From: PLanc-01 sp035342095
GTDB lineage: Bacteria > Planctomycetota > Phycisphaerae > Sedimentisphaerales > Anaerobacaceae
Direction: 5' to 3'
Length of the DNA stretch: 64,000 nt
Assembly (NCBI GenBank): GCA_035342095.1
Contig: DAOQWL010000002.1
Location: 62,001-126,000, forward strand
In this document: piece by piece, positions 33,751-42,035 of the stretch
Layout: every line of letters starts with the position of its first letter
How positions within the stretch are numbered: the stretch's first letter is position 1
Notes under the pieces: model-generated
Database searches by the model: none
What the model was told of the DNA's origin: nothing
What the model saw: only the letters and a program-made list of their open reading frames with translations
Made by a program: the position numbers and the translations under genes

Positions 33751-33812
33751 GACAGGGATACGATGCGCCCCTGCGGGAATCCAGAAAGGCCGATAATCGT
33801 GTCCTGCGGGCG

Positions 33813-33857
33813 CAAAAAGAAACGTTGCGAGTTCCCTGGAGAACCCGCAACGTCTTT
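33813..33857 (-). terminator. Rho-independent terminator of paralogue C
   Basis: On the minus strand ACGTTGCGGGTTC pairs with GAACTCGCAACGT around CTCCAGG (one mismatch), followed by TTCTTTTT. It begins about 52 bases past the stop of the barrel gene at 33909. It separates paralogue C from paralogue B, so each has its own transcript. Confidence 0.8.
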
Positions 33858-33908
33858 TCTTGTTGCAGCTAGATGCAGCTCAAGACCCTGGTGCGGAGAC
33901 CTCGCATC

Positions 33909-34481
33909 TTACTTGAACTGATGAATGATGCCCAGGTAGACGGCGTGCGTCTCATCCCACGAGTCGTCGTAGTCGCCGGCGTAGAGCGTGAACTGATACT
34001 CAGCGAAGAAATCGTTGTTCTCGTTCAGCTCGAAGCGAAGACCGGCCAGCGGCCCGTACCAGAGCCCTTCGTCGGTCCCGTCGCCTACGTTGGTGCCGTC
34101 GTAGTCCGTCTTGTCCCAGCCGTAACCGATCCTGGCGCCAATGTACGGCACGCACTGATTCGTGGGCATGAAATGGTACTTGCCAGACAGACCGAAGCGG
34201 TAGTACGTGGTCTCGGCGCCGCCGCCGCCGCTGCTCCCAGCCGGTTCGTCATCCCACCAACCCACTCCGGCCAGGATGCCGGCCTGGAAGTTATCGGTCA
34301 GGAAGTAACCCAGGCTGATTTCGCCATAGATGTCCGTAGAATTTCCATTGGTCCCGGCGCCGTTGTCCGACACGAAACCGGCCTGGAGACCTAACTCCGT
34401 ATCGCCTTGTTGCACCGAGGCGCTCGCCACGCTGGCCAGCACCAGACCTGCCACCGCCAAAACCATCAAACCACGTTTCAT
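33909..34481 (-). CDS. Beta-barrel protein, tandem paralogue C
   Basis: A 190-residue exported barrel protein. AAAGGGG is 9 bases before the ATG at 34481. The signal peptide is MKRGLMVLAVAGLVLASVAS, with cleavage near ASA. The mature protein begins SVQQGDTELGLQAGFVSDNG and continues with DIYGEISLGYFLTDNFQAGI, YYRFGLSGKYHFMPTNQCVP, YIGARIGYGWDKTDYDG, GLWYGPLAGLRFELNENNDF and the end AVYLGIIHQFK. It is the shortest and most divergent of the three. A Gly/Ser loop (AGSSGGGGAE) replaces the acidic loops of A and B. It lacks the leader motif seen before A and B and has its own terminator and a long upstream spacer. Confidence 0.8.
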   Translation of the reverse strand: MKRGLMVLAVAGLVLASVASASVQQGDTELGLQAGFVSDNGAGTNGNSTDIYGEISLGYFLTDNFQAGILAGVGWWDDEPAGSSGGGGAETTYYRFGLSGKYHFMPTNQCVPYIGARIGYGWDKTDYDGTNVGDGTDEGLWYGPLAGLRFELNENNDFFAEYQFTLYAGDYDDSWDETHAVYLGIIHQFK

Positions 34482-34986
34482 AAGTACTCCCCTTTCAAAT
34501 CTGTGTCACTCACACTGGCTTACGGGTTGCCAACCACATCTGTACCCGTCCCCGGTCGGAACAGGAACACACTCCAGATTGTACGGCCGATCCCTTGCTC
34601 TGGTTTTCATATCCTTCGGCCTTCGTACTGCGTATGCACCCCCATACGCAATGCGTTCACGTCCGTAGCAGTGTACAGAATCGCGTCGGGGAGTCAATGG
34701 AAAACACCGCTTTTTTTCGCGTTTCCTGCGGGTGTGACGGGTGGGTGTCGCGCGGCAAAGAGGGGGGTATGTCGCGATGCCGCGGAGGTTTCCTATTGTA
34801 ACAGCGGAACACGACGCGAGGTCGGCGAATACGCGATATGCACGGTATATTAACTCGCATATCTTGTGGTCACGGCATCTGGCTCGCCGGCGGCGCCCGG
34901 GTGCGATCACGTGGCGTCGGCCGCCCACGGCGTTTGCCTCGGGCAGCGGTTCGCGCCGGCCCCGTCCCGAGACCCGCGCAAATAGC
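34482..34986. other. Long divergent spacer without genes
   Basis: This region lies between paralogue C (minus) and rarA (plus). I see no coding sequence with a ribosome site. It holds a hairpin, TGCGTAT (34629-34635) with ATACGCA (34644-34650), and an A/T-rich stretch at about 34835-34865. Much of it is probably untranslated leader of paralogue C plus control sequences. Confidence 0.5.
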
Positions 34987-35016
34987 TTCGACGCCGTGTG
35001 CGGCGAACCCTATAAT
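34987..35016 (+). promoter_or_regulatory. rarA promoter, probably giving leaderless mRNA
   Basis: TTCGAC (34987-34992) and TATAAT (35011-35016) are 18 bases apart. Seven bases after the -10 box comes the ATG at 35024, so the transcript should start at or next to the start codon. No SD sequence is present. The same geometry occurs before the SDR gene at 43242. Confidence 0.55.
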
Positions 35017-35023
35017 GAACCCG

Positions 35024-36430
35024 ATGCATGACCGTCGCAACGATGCAATGTTGTTCGAGGCACAGGAAAAGGCCAACCTGGGGGCGGCCGCCCCTCTGGC
35101 CTCCCGAATGCGCCCGAGGACCCTCGACGAATTCGTGGGTCAGCGGCACTTCCTGGGACCGGGGAAACTGCTCACGCGGATGCTCCAGGCCGACCGGCTG
35201 AGCAGCGTGCTGTTCTACGGCCCGCCGGGAGTGGGCAAGACCTCGCTGGCCATGGTCATCGCCAGCCAGACCAAGGCAAGATTCCACTACCTCAGCGCCC
35301 CAGCCGCCACCGTCAAGGACATTCGCGACGTGATCGCGGAAGCCAAGGACAGGCTGGCCGCCACGCGGGCCAGGACCATCCTGTTCATCGACGAAATCCA
35401 CCGGTTCAACCGCGCGCAGCAAGACGTCCTGCTCAACGACGTCGAGTCCGGCGTCATCACGCTGATCGGTGCGACGACGGAGAATCCCTACTTCTCCATC
35501 AACGGTCCTTTGATTTCGCGCAGCACGGTATTCCGGTTCGAGCCGGTGGCCTGCGAGGATATCCTGGCGTTGCTCCGACGGGCTGTGAAGGACCCCGAGC
35601 GGGGTTTCGGCAAGCTCCATGTGCAGGCGGACGAGGAGGCGCTGAGCTTCCTGGCGGAGATGTCCGAGGGAGACGTCCGCAAGGCATTGACCGCCCTGGA
35701 GGTGGGGGTGCTCTCCCAGATCAGCCAGTCGGGCGGGCAGGGGGTGAAATTTCATCTGGAGGCGGCGAAAGAGTCGATACAACAGAAGGCCATCCTCTAC
35801 GACGGGACGGGTGATACGCACTACGATCTCGCCAGCGCCCTGCAGAAGAGCATGAGAGGTTCGGACCCGGACGCGACTGTCTATTGGCTGGCGCGGATGC
35901 TGGCCGGGGGCGAGGATACGCGTTTCATCGCCCGCCGGATCGCCATCTGCGCGGCCGAAGACGTCGGCAACGCCGATCCGATGGCGACCGTGCTGGCGGC
36001 GGCGGCCGTCCAGATCTCGGAATTCGTCGGGCTGCCGGAGGCGCAGTTGGCCCTGGCCCAGGCCGCGATCTACGTCGCCTGTGCCCCGAAGTCAAACGCC
36101 AGTGCGACGGCGATCTGGAGCGCCGCCGCGGATGTCAGAAATGAACCGGTGCGGGCCGTGCCCCCGCATCTGAAGGATGCTCACTACGCGGCCGCGAAGA
36201 AGGCCGGATTCGGAGCGGACTACAAGTATCCGCACAATTACAGGGGTGGTTTCGTCCCGCAGGAGTGCCTGCCCGGGCCGCCCAAGACGTACTATGTTCC
36301 CAAGGACGCAGGACACGAGAAAAACGTCCTGCTTCATTTACAAAGACTGCGAAGCTTGATATCTAATGGGCGAGTGCCTGAAACCACGAATGTCCATGAA
36401 GACCAGAGACAAGCCCATGGAGAAGGTTGA
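35024..36430 (+). CDS. rarA: Replication-associated recombination protein A (RarA/MgsA)
   Basis: A 468-residue clamp-loader-like AAA+ ATPase acting at stalled replication forks. It shows PLASRMRPRTLDEFVGQRHF near 27-46, Walker A FYGPPGVGKTS near 64, Walker B TILFIDEIHRFNRAQQD near 117, sensor 1 TLIGATTENP near 148 and SEGDVRKALTALEV near 217. The C-terminal tetramerisation region contains SMRGSDPDATVYWLARML, EDVGNADP and PKSNA, ending YPHNYRGGFVPQECLPG, as in the family. The start at 35024 is favoured by the promoter geometry. The ATG at 35048, giving LFEAQEKANLGAAAPLA, is the main alternative. The gene overlaps the start chosen for the folate gene by 14 bases. Confidence 0.93.
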   Translation: MHDRRNDAMLFEAQEKANLGAAAPLASRMRPRTLDEFVGQRHFLGPGKLLTRMLQADRLSSVLFYGPPGVGKTSLAMVIASQTKARFHYLSAPAATVKDIRDVIAEAKDRLAATRARTILFIDEIHRFNRAQQDVLLNDVESGVITLIGATTENPYFSINGPLISRSTVFRFEPVACEDILALLRRAVKDPERGFGKLHVQADEEALSFLAEMSEGDVRKALTALEVGVLSQISQSGGQGVKFHLEAAKESIQQKAILYDGTGDTHYDLASALQKSMRGSDPDATVYWLARMLAGGEDTRFIARRIAICAAEDVGNADPMATVLAAAAVQISEFVGLPEAQLALAQAAIYVACAPKSNASATAIWSAAADVRNEPVRAVPPHLKDAHYAAAKKAGFGADYKYPHNYRGGFVPQECLPGPPKTYYVPKDAGHEKNVLLHLQRLRSLISNGRVPETTNVHEDQRQAHGEG

Positions 36431-36998
36431 GCTGCGTCGCGAAATGCGTAACCGGCTGCTGGCCATATCGCCGGAGCAGCGGAAGGAGAAGAGCCGAAAG
36501 GCGTGCCGCAATCTGATCGCCACGCAGCAGTATCAGAGTGCATCGATCATCATGATGTATCTGTCGCTCCCGCACGAGGTGGACACGTCCGAAGCCATTC
36601 TGCACGCCTGGCAGCTCGGCAAGACGGTGGCCGTGCCCAAGATCTCCTGGCAGCAGCGGCACATGATTCCCGTCCAGATCAACTCGCTCGATACGGGTTT
36701 CTCCACCGGGACGTGGGGGCTTCGCAACCCGGTCACCGGCGTGCCGATCCCGTTCGGCCAGATCGATCTGGTGGTGGCGCCCGCGTTGGGCTTCGACCGC
36801 ATGGGCAACCGGCTGGGTCGCGGCGGATCGTTCTATGACCGGTTCTTTGCGAACCGGGAGTTGACCGCGTGCCGGTGCGGATTGGCGTTTGCAGAACAGA
36901 TATTGGATTTGATTCCCACGACGGACAGCGATGAGCCTGTGGAGTTCCTGGTCACGGACGAGGAGGTGGTTCATTGCGACGGACGGAAAGGAGCATAG
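36417..36998 (+). CDS. 5-formyltetrahydrofolate cyclo-ligase
   Basis: A 193-residue enzyme that converts 5-formyl-THF to 5,10-methenyl-THF with ATP. The start at 36417 gives MEKVELRREMRNRLLAISPE, the usual N-terminus. ATGs at 36366 and 36396 also exist, and none has a strong ribosome site; overlap with rarA suggests coupling. Family segments are IIMMYLSLPHEVDTSEAI near 44-61, KTVAVPKISWQQRHMIPVQI near 70-89, GTWGLRNPVTGVPI near 99, and LVVAPALGFDRMGNRLGRGG then FYDRFF near 118-145, which holds the ATP and folate site. The next gene begins 1 base after the stop. Confidence 0.9.
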   Translation: MEKVELRREMRNRLLAISPEQRKEKSRKACRNLIATQQYQSASIIMMYLSLPHEVDTSEAILHAWQLGKTVAVPKISWQQRHMIPVQINSLDTGFSTGTWGLRNPVTGVPIPFGQIDLVVAPALGFDRMGNRLGRGGSFYDRFFANRELTACRCGLAFAEQILDLIPTTDSDEPVEFLVTDEEVVHCDGRKGA

Positions 36999-36999
36999 G

Positions 37000-38100
37000 A
37001 TGGCTCGGTTTCTCTCGAATTTCACGGCTCCCCGACACGGCTGGAAGGGCGGCGGCCTCTACCTGGTCGTAGCGCTCGTTCTCTTCGCGGCGGTGGTCTT
37101 TGTACTGTTCCGCGGGCGCTCCGGCGGCCCGCAGGAGGCGACTGCCGGCGGGATCGCGCCCGAGACACAGTTGCAGGCAACCGGTCAGCCCGATTCCGCG
37201 GCCCCGGCGGCCCAGCCGGTCGCAGATATCGTTGCCGCCTCCGAGCCGGTGGCCACGCCGACCCCCTTGGCCCAGACGCAGTCCGAGCCTGTAATCGTGG
37301 CACAACCGCCGGTCCGGCCGGCGGACGCACCCAATCCGCAGACCCAGGGTGCTATCTCCGAAGCTCTCTCGCTGCTCCAGACGCAGCCCAGCCAGGTCAT
37401 CGAGGTCCGCAACCGCCTGAACAAGGTGCTCACGATGCCGTTGAACGCCCAACAGCGTGAGACGGTCAAGAGCGAAATGGCCAAGCTGGCAGACAAGTGG
37501 CTCTGGGGTCCTGCAACGTTCTCGGGCGATACGCTCTGCGACACCTACATGGTCCGCTCCGGCGATTCCCTGGACGTCATCGGTCGGCGCCTCAAGGTGC
37601 CCTACGAGATCCTGATGCAGATCAACAACATCCCTCGCCCGCAGGCTCTGCAGGCGGGCAAGGCCCTGAAGGTCGTCAAGGGTCCGTTCCATGTGAAGGT
37701 CAGCCGTTCCACCTTCACCCTGGACCTGTATCTACAGGACACGTACGTCCGCAGTTTCAAGGTCGGGCTCGGCAAGCCGGGCTACGAAACGCCCACGGGT
37801 TTGTGGCGGGTCAAGGACGGCGGCAAGCTCATCGCCCCCGACTGGACCGACCCCGACAATCCCGGGCACATCTACAAGGCCACCGATCCGGACTATCCGC
37901 TGGGCTCGCGGTGGATCGCTCTGGATGGGATCGAGGGCAACGCCAAGGGCCGGACCGGATTCGCCATCCACGGTACGAAGGACCCGGATCAGATCGGCTC
38001 CGCCGGCTCTCGCGGCTGCATCCGCATGTACAACGGGGAGGTCGTCCTGATGTACAACCTGCTCGTCCCGGTCTACTCCCAGGTCGAAGTTCTGGACTGA
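37000..38100 (+). CDS. LysM and L,D-transpeptidase protein
   Basis: A 366-residue anchored cell-wall enzyme. The ATG at 37000 has GGAAAGGAGC upstream. One membrane helix at 19-37 (GLYLVVALVLFAAVVFVLF) is followed by a Pro/Ala-rich periplasmic linker to about 115 and a helical segment near 120-165. A LysM motif near 178-225 (YMVRSGDSLDVIGRRLKVPY, ILMQINNI) comes next, then a YkuD domain from about 228 with FTLDLYLQDTYVRSFKVGLG, ETPTGLWRV, GFAIHGTKDPDQIGSAGS and the catalytic RGCIRMYNGEV near 337. It should form 3-3 crosslinks or attach proteins to peptidoglycan. This supports the presence of a peptidoglycan wall. It begins just after the folate gene, probably in the rarA operon. Confidence 0.92.
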   Translation: MARFLSNFTAPRHGWKGGGLYLVVALVLFAAVVFVLFRGRSGGPQEATAGGIAPETQLQATGQPDSAAPAAQPVADIVAASEPVATPTPLAQTQSEPVIVAQPPVRPADAPNPQTQGAISEALSLLQTQPSQVIEVRNRLNKVLTMPLNAQQRETVKSEMAKLADKWLWGPATFSGDTLCDTYMVRSGDSLDVIGRRLKVPYEILMQINNIPRPQALQAGKALKVVKGPFHVKVSRSTFTLDLYLQDTYVRSFKVGLGKPGYETPTGLWRVKDGGKLIAPDWTDPDNPGHIYKATDPDYPLGSRWIALDGIEGNAKGRTGFAIHGTKDPDQIGSAGSRGCIRMYNGEVVLMYNLLVPVYSQVEVLD

Positions 38101-38103
38101 TCG

Positions 38104-39372
38104 TCAGGCGGATTCCTTGCGGATCTGACGGGCGGCGGCCAGACTTGCTTTGCCCTCGACGATGTCCCGCGTGATGACGTAGCTGCCCGGCTTGGGCTCC
38201 TCGGGCAACTGGTACATCAGGTCGATCATCAGCTCCTCGGTGATCGCGCGGAGGGCGCGGGCGCCGGTGTCCCGCTTGATGGCCTTTCTCGCGATGGCTC
38301 GCAAGGCGTCGTCGGTGAACTCCAGCTCCGCGTTGTCCATCTCGAAGAACCGCTGATACTGTTTGCACAAGGCGTTCTTGGGCTTGGTCAGGATGTCCAC
38401 CAGGGCATCGACGTCGAGGGCGCCGAGCGCCGCGATGACCGGGAGCCGGCCGACCATCTCGGGGATCATGCCGAACTCGATGATGTCCTCCGGGATCGCC
38501 TGATCCAGGACGTCGGTGAGATCGGCCTGGTCATCGACCTTGCCTGCGATCTCCGACTCGAAGCCGATCATCTTGCGACCGAGGCGCTTGCGGACGATGT
38601 TGTCGAGTCCGACGAAGGTTCCGCCGCAGATGAACAGGATGTTCGTCGTGTCCATCTGGATATAGGACTGCTCGGGGTGCTTGCGGCCGCCCTGCGGCGG
38701 GATGTTCGAAACCGTCCCCTCGAGCATCTTGAGCAGCGCCTGCTGCACGCCTTCGCCTGAGACGTCGCGCGTGATGGAGATGTTCTGGTTGGTCTTGCCG
38801 ATCTTGTCGATCTCGTCGATGTAGACGATGCCCCGCTGGGCGGCTTCCAGGTCGAAGTCTGCGTTCTGGAGGAGTCGCAGCAGGAAGTTCTCCACGTCTT
38901 CGCCGACGTAGCCCGCTTCGGTGACGGTCGTCGCGTCGCAGATGGCGAAGGGGACGTCCAGCTTGCGGGCCAGGGTCCGCGCCAGCAGGGTCTTGCCGCT
39001 GCCGGTCGGGCCGATGAGCAGGACGTTGGACTTGTCGATCTCGACGTCGCTGTCGCCGATGTCGCTGTGGAGCAGTCGCTTGTAGTGGTTGTGTACCGCC
39101 ACGGAGAGGTACTTCTTGGCCTTGTTCTGGCCGATCACGTACTGATCGAGATACTCCTTGATCTCTCGCGGTTTGGGCGTCGCACCGACGGTCGTCCGTC
39201 GTCCGTCCATCTGCCGGCGGTTCTGCTTGATGATGTTGTGGCACAGCTCGACGCATTCCGGACAGATGAATACATCATCCGGCCCCTCGATCAGGGTGTC
39301 CGCCTGATTGCCCGAGCGGCCGCAGAAGCTGCAGATGGCCTTGGATTTCCGTGTGTTCGACTGTTTGGTCAT
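38104..39372 (-). CDS. clpX: ATP-dependent Clp protease ATP-binding subunit ClpX
   Basis: A 422-residue hexameric unfoldase. The N-terminal zinc domain has Cys at 14, 17, 37 and 40 (CSFC, ICPEC) and binds adaptors. The AAA+ core has Walker A LIGPTGSGKTLLAR near 117, pore loop TEAGYVGEDVEN near 150, Walker B GIVYIDEIDKIGKT near 182, and sensor-2 DTGARALRAITEELM near 375. The LGRKMIGFESE loop near 267 holds the IGF tripeptide that docks onto ClpP, so partnership with ClpP is expected although clpP is not in the window. The upstream frame extending to 40125 is not coding. ClpX is convergent with the transpeptidase gene (3 bases apart). Confidence 0.96.
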   Translation of the reverse strand: MTKQSNTRKSKAICSFCGRSGNQADTLIEGPDDVFICPECVELCHNIIKQNRRQMDGRRTTVGATPKPREIKEYLDQYVIGQNKAKKYLSVAVHNHYKRLLHSDIGDSDVEIDKSNVLLIGPTGSGKTLLARTLARKLDVPFAICDATTVTEAGYVGEDVENFLLRLLQNADFDLEAAQRGIVYIDEIDKIGKTNQNISITRDVSGEGVQQALLKMLEGTVSNIPPQGGRKHPEQSYIQMDTTNILFICGGTFVGLDNIVRKRLGRKMIGFESEIAGKVDDQADLTDVLDQAIPEDIIEFGMIPEMVGRLPVIAALGALDVDALVDILTKPKNALCKQYQRFFEMDNAELEFTDDALRAIARKAIKRDTGARALRAITEELMIDLMYQLPEEPKPGSYVITRDIVEGKASLAAARQIRKESA

Positions 39373-39485
39373 CCTTGTTCTCTCATTCTCAAACCGATCA
39401 TGGATACGTAATTGGGTGGATTGTAGCCGATGCGCCCGCGCAGAGCAAGGTTTTTCAGGACTCTTCCGGCCCAGCGGCAGTTCTG

Positions 39486-40049
39486 CTATGCGTGGCTGCG
39501 TGCGTAGTCCGCGCCCCCGCGGAGAGCCTGCGTGTTCACAGGGATGGTCTTGTGGTGGCGCTGCGCGAGCACGTCGGGCAGCGCTTCGGCCGCCTGCTCG
39601 GGACTGAGATGGCCTCGCTTGCCGAGGTAGGCGCCGAGCATGACCATGTTGGCGCTCTTGACGGAACCCGCTTCGAGTGCGATCTCCTCGGCCGGGATGC
39701 CGATGATCTGTACGCCGTCGGGGACCGAATGCACGTTCTGGATCAGCGAGCTGTTGAAAATGAGCAGGCCGCCGGGACGCAGACGCGGCGCGAACTTGCT
39801 CAGCGACGCCTTGTTGCAGATCACCAGCGAATTCGGGGCATTGACCATCGGGCAGGCAATCGGCCGGTTCGAGACGACCACCATGCAATTGGCGGTCCCG
39901 CCGCGAACCTCGGCGCCATACGAGGCCATGTAGCTCACTTCCAGGCCGGCGCGCATCGCGGTCTGCGCCAGCAGCTTGCCTACCAGCAAGATCCCCTGGC
40001 CGCCGAAACCGGCCAGGACCATCTCTTCGTACAGATAGCTTGTTGCCAT
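39486..40049 (-). CDS. 2-oxoacid:ferredoxin oxidoreductase, gamma subunit
   Basis: A 187-residue subunit that contacts ferredoxin and CoA-linked steps of the complex. The start at 40049 (MATSYLYEEMVLAGFGGQGI) is typical; the longer frame enters a palindromic repeat. Family blocks are FGGQGILLVGKLLAQTAMRA near 14-33, SYMASYGAEVRGGTANCMVV near 39-58, and DGVQIIGIPAEEIALEAGS near 112. SANMVMLGAYLG near 133 follows. It is the last gene of the operon ferredoxin-MNT-HEPN-alpha-beta-gamma. A 100-base repeat separates it from the beta subunit. The ATG has no clear SD sequence, so expression relative to the other subunits may be reduced. Confidence 0.9.
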   Translation of the reverse strand: MATSYLYEEMVLAGFGGQGILLVGKLLAQTAMRAGLEVSYMASYGAEVRGGTANCMVVVSNRPIACPMVNAPNSLVICNKASLSKFAPRLRPGGLLIFNSSLIQNVHSVPDGVQIIGIPAEEIALEAGSVKSANMVMLGAYLGKRGHLSPEQAAEALPDVLAQRHHKTIPVNTQALRGGADYARSHA

Positions 40050-40065
40050 AATGTTCGAATTGACT

Positions 40066-40150
40066 AAGGATGATGGATAATTGACTGTTACAGGCGCGAT
40101 CCGCTCGCGCCGTCGGGTCAATCATCCATTATCCATCATCAATAATCCTT
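40066..40150. repeat. Palindromic repeat inserted between beta and gamma subunit genes
   Basis: GATGATGGATAATTGAC (40069-40085) faces GTCAATCATCCATTATCCATCATC (40116-40139), its complement with a 7-base duplication. The centre holds GGCGCG-ATCCGCT-CGCGCC. The unit looks like a non-autonomous mobile hairpin. It interrupts what is otherwise a tightly overlapping operon. Confidence 0.7.
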
Positions 40151-40153
40151 TCG

Positions 40154-40912
40154 TCATCCCTTGAGCCGGCCGATGGGGAAGGTCTTGCTCATGTGGTCTT
40201 CGATCCACTTCATCGCGTCGCTCGGCGACATTCGCCAGTATGTCGGGCAGGGCGACAGGATCTCCACGAGCGACAGGCCGGGGGCGTCCTGCATTTGCAG
40301 CTCGAAGGCGTGTTTGATCGCGGCCTTCGCATGCTGGATTCGAGGAACACTGCTCAACGCGCACCGCTCCACGTACACCGCGCCGGGGAGCAGCGCCATG
40401 ATCTCGGAGATCTGCAGCGGGTAGCCCTGGCCGTTGGATTGTCGCCCGCCGGGAGTCGTCGCCGTGACCTGCCCCAGCATGGTGGTGGGGGCCATTTGGC
40501 CGCCCGTCATGCCGAAGACTGCGTTGTTGATGAAGATCACGGTGAGCTGCTCCGCCCGATGGGCGGCGTGGATGATCTCCGCTGTCCCGATGGCCGCCAG
40601 GTCGCCGTCGCCCTGATAGGAGAAGACGATCCTGTCCGGGTTGGTGCGTTTCATCCCGGTGGCGACCGCAGGGGCCCGACCGTGGGCGACCTCGATCATG
40701 TCCACATCGAGGTAGTTGTACATCAGGACAGCACAGCCGACCGGCGCGATGCCGATCGTGCGTCCCTGAATGCCCAGCTCGTCGATCACCTCCGCGACGA
40801 GACGGTGGGCGATGCCATGCCCGCAGCCGGGACAATAGTGGGTCGGGCAGTCCTTCAGGACGCTCGTCCGTCTGAATACGGTCTTCATACTGTTCTTCGC
40901 CATCACTTCCAT
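40154..40912 (-). CDS. 2-oxoacid:ferredoxin oxidoreductase, beta subunit
   Basis: A 252-residue thiamine-diphosphate subunit. The start at 40912 or at the in-frame ATG at 40903 gives the usual short lead into the cofactor site. It shows DCPTHYCPGCGHGIAHRLVA near 21-40 (Cys pair and TPP pocket), IGIAPVGCAVLMYNYLDVD near 53, HGRAPAVATGMKR near 76, the ThDP-binding GDGDLAAIGTAEIIHAAHR near 102-120 and NNAVFGMTGGQMAPTT near 129. The enzyme cleaves branched-chain or other 2-oxoacids, releasing CO2, acyl-CoA and reduced ferredoxin. Its start overlaps no gene, but it begins 31 bases after the alpha subunit stop. Confidence 0.92.
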   Translation of the reverse strand: MEVMAKNSMKTVFRRTSVLKDCPTHYCPGCGHGIAHRLVAEVIDELGIQGRTIGIAPVGCAVLMYNYLDVDMIEVAHGRAPAVATGMKRTNPDRIVFSYQGDGDLAAIGTAEIIHAAHRAEQLTVIFINNAVFGMTGGQMAPTTMLGQVTATTPGGRQSNGQGYPLQISEIMALLPGAVYVERCALSSVPRIQHAKAAIKHAFELQMQDAPGLSLVEILSPCPTYWRMSPSDAMKWIEDHMSKTFPIGRLKG

Positions 40913-40943
40913 GATCGAGCCACTCCCAGCGCCGCGGCGTGCC

Positions 40944-42035
40944 CTACGGCCGCGCACTGTGGATGGTCAATTGCCTGATCTTCTCCAGGACCTCATCGAC
41001 CGCGGGAATGCCGCCGCCGGGCCGGCCGTGGAACAGGACCGGGGCCTTGCCTGCCACTGCGAGTTTCACATCGTCCACCATCTGACCGGCGCTCATTTCA
41101 ATCGTCAGGAAGATCGGGAACGGCCCGGCGTGGCCGTCCTGACTCGGATTCGCCGCTCGACTGATCTGCTCCGACGGGAACGGCCAGAGCGTGATCGGCC
41201 GAATCAGGCCGACGGGAATGCCCTCGTCGCGGGCCTGGTCCACCGCCGCCCGCGCGATTCTCGCGACGATCCCATAGGCGACCACGATGATCTCCGCATC
41301 GCCCACGCGGTATTCTTCGCAGAGGACCTCATTCTCCTGGATCTGTCGGTATCGGGCCTGGAGCTTGTTATTCAGGGCTTCGAGCACGCCCTCGCCGAGC
41401 CAGAGCGAGCGGACGATGTTCTGCGGCCTGCCCTGGGCGCCTGTCAAAGCCCAGTCCTTGGGCGGGAGCTTGCGCCGAGGCTTGGGCTCCAGCACGACCG
41501 GCTCCATCATCTGTCCGAGAATGCCGTCCGCCAGGATCATCACGGTGATGCAGTATTGGTCCGCCAGATCGAAGGCCAAGGGCATGCAATCCGCCATTTC
41601 CTGGACGGTGGCGGGCCCGAGGACGATGGCTCGGTAGTCGCCATGCCCGCCGCCGCGGGTGGCCTGGAAGTAGTCCGCCTGGGAGGGGGAAATGTTCCCG
41701 AGTCCAGGACCGCCTCGCATGATGTTGACGACGACCGCGGGCAGTTCCGCGCCCGCCATATAGCTCAGACCCTCCTGCATCAGGCTGATGCCCGGGCTGG
41801 ACGAGCTGGTCATCGCCCTTTTTCCCGTCGCAGAGGCGCCGAAGACCATGTTGATGGCCGCCAGCTCGCTCTCGCTCTGGATGAAGACCCGGCTCTCCTC
41901 GGCCATCCTCCGGGCCATGTACGCGGAGATCTCGTTCTGCGGCGTGATGGGGTAGCCGAAGTAGGCGTCGCAGCCGGCGATAATCGCCGCCTCCGCAAGG
42001 GCCTCGTTGCCGCACATCAGAATCCGTTCGCTCAC
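40944..42035 (-). CDS. 2-oxoacid:ferredoxin oxidoreductase, alpha subunit (VorB/KorA type)
   Basis: A 363-residue subunit. The GTG at 42035 is chosen because it overlaps the HEPN stop as GTGA and yields the family start MSERILMCGNEALAEAAI. Diagnostic blocks are AGCDAYFGYPITPQNEIS near 20-37, FIQSESELAAINMVFGASAT near 51-70, RAMTSSSSPGISLMQEGLSY near 73-92, NIMRGGPGLGNISPSQADYF near 104-123 and GGGHGDYRAIVL. The C-terminus has IRPITLWPFPSEQI and TIEMSAGQMVDDV. The CGNEA start is most like 2-oxoisovalerate (VorB) subunits; 2-oxoglutarate specificity is the alternative. It supports anaerobic amino-acid or central metabolism. Confidence 0.92.
   Translation of the reverse strand: MSERILMCGNEALAEAAIIAGCDAYFGYPITPQNEISAYMARRMAEESRVFIQSESELAAINMVFGASATGKRAMTSSSSPGISLMQEGLSYMAGAELPAVVVNIMRGGPGLGNISPSQADYFQATRGGGHGDYRAIVLGPATVQEMADCMPLAFDLADQYCITVMILADGILGQMMEPVVLEPKPRRKLPPKDWALTGAQGRPQNIVRSLWLGEGVLEALNNKLQARYRQIQENEVLCEEYRVGDAEIIVVAYGIVARIARAAVDQARDEGIPVGLIRPITLWPFPSEQISRAANPSQDGHAGPFPIFLTIEMSAGQMVDDVKLAVAGKAPVLFHGRPGGGIPAVDEVLEKIRQLTIHSARP

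Noticed and set aside
32900..33760. Known riboswitch class in the barrel-gene leaders
   Set aside because: The core was compared from memory with cyclic-di-GMP, cobalamin, SAM, TPP and glycine consensus motifs and none fitted, so it is left as an unnamed motif.
38104..40125. 673-codon version of ClpX with a long N-terminal extension
   Set aside because: The extension is out of phase with the gamma-subunit gene and resembles random Arg/Ala-rich translation. The real protein begins at the zinc domain (39372).
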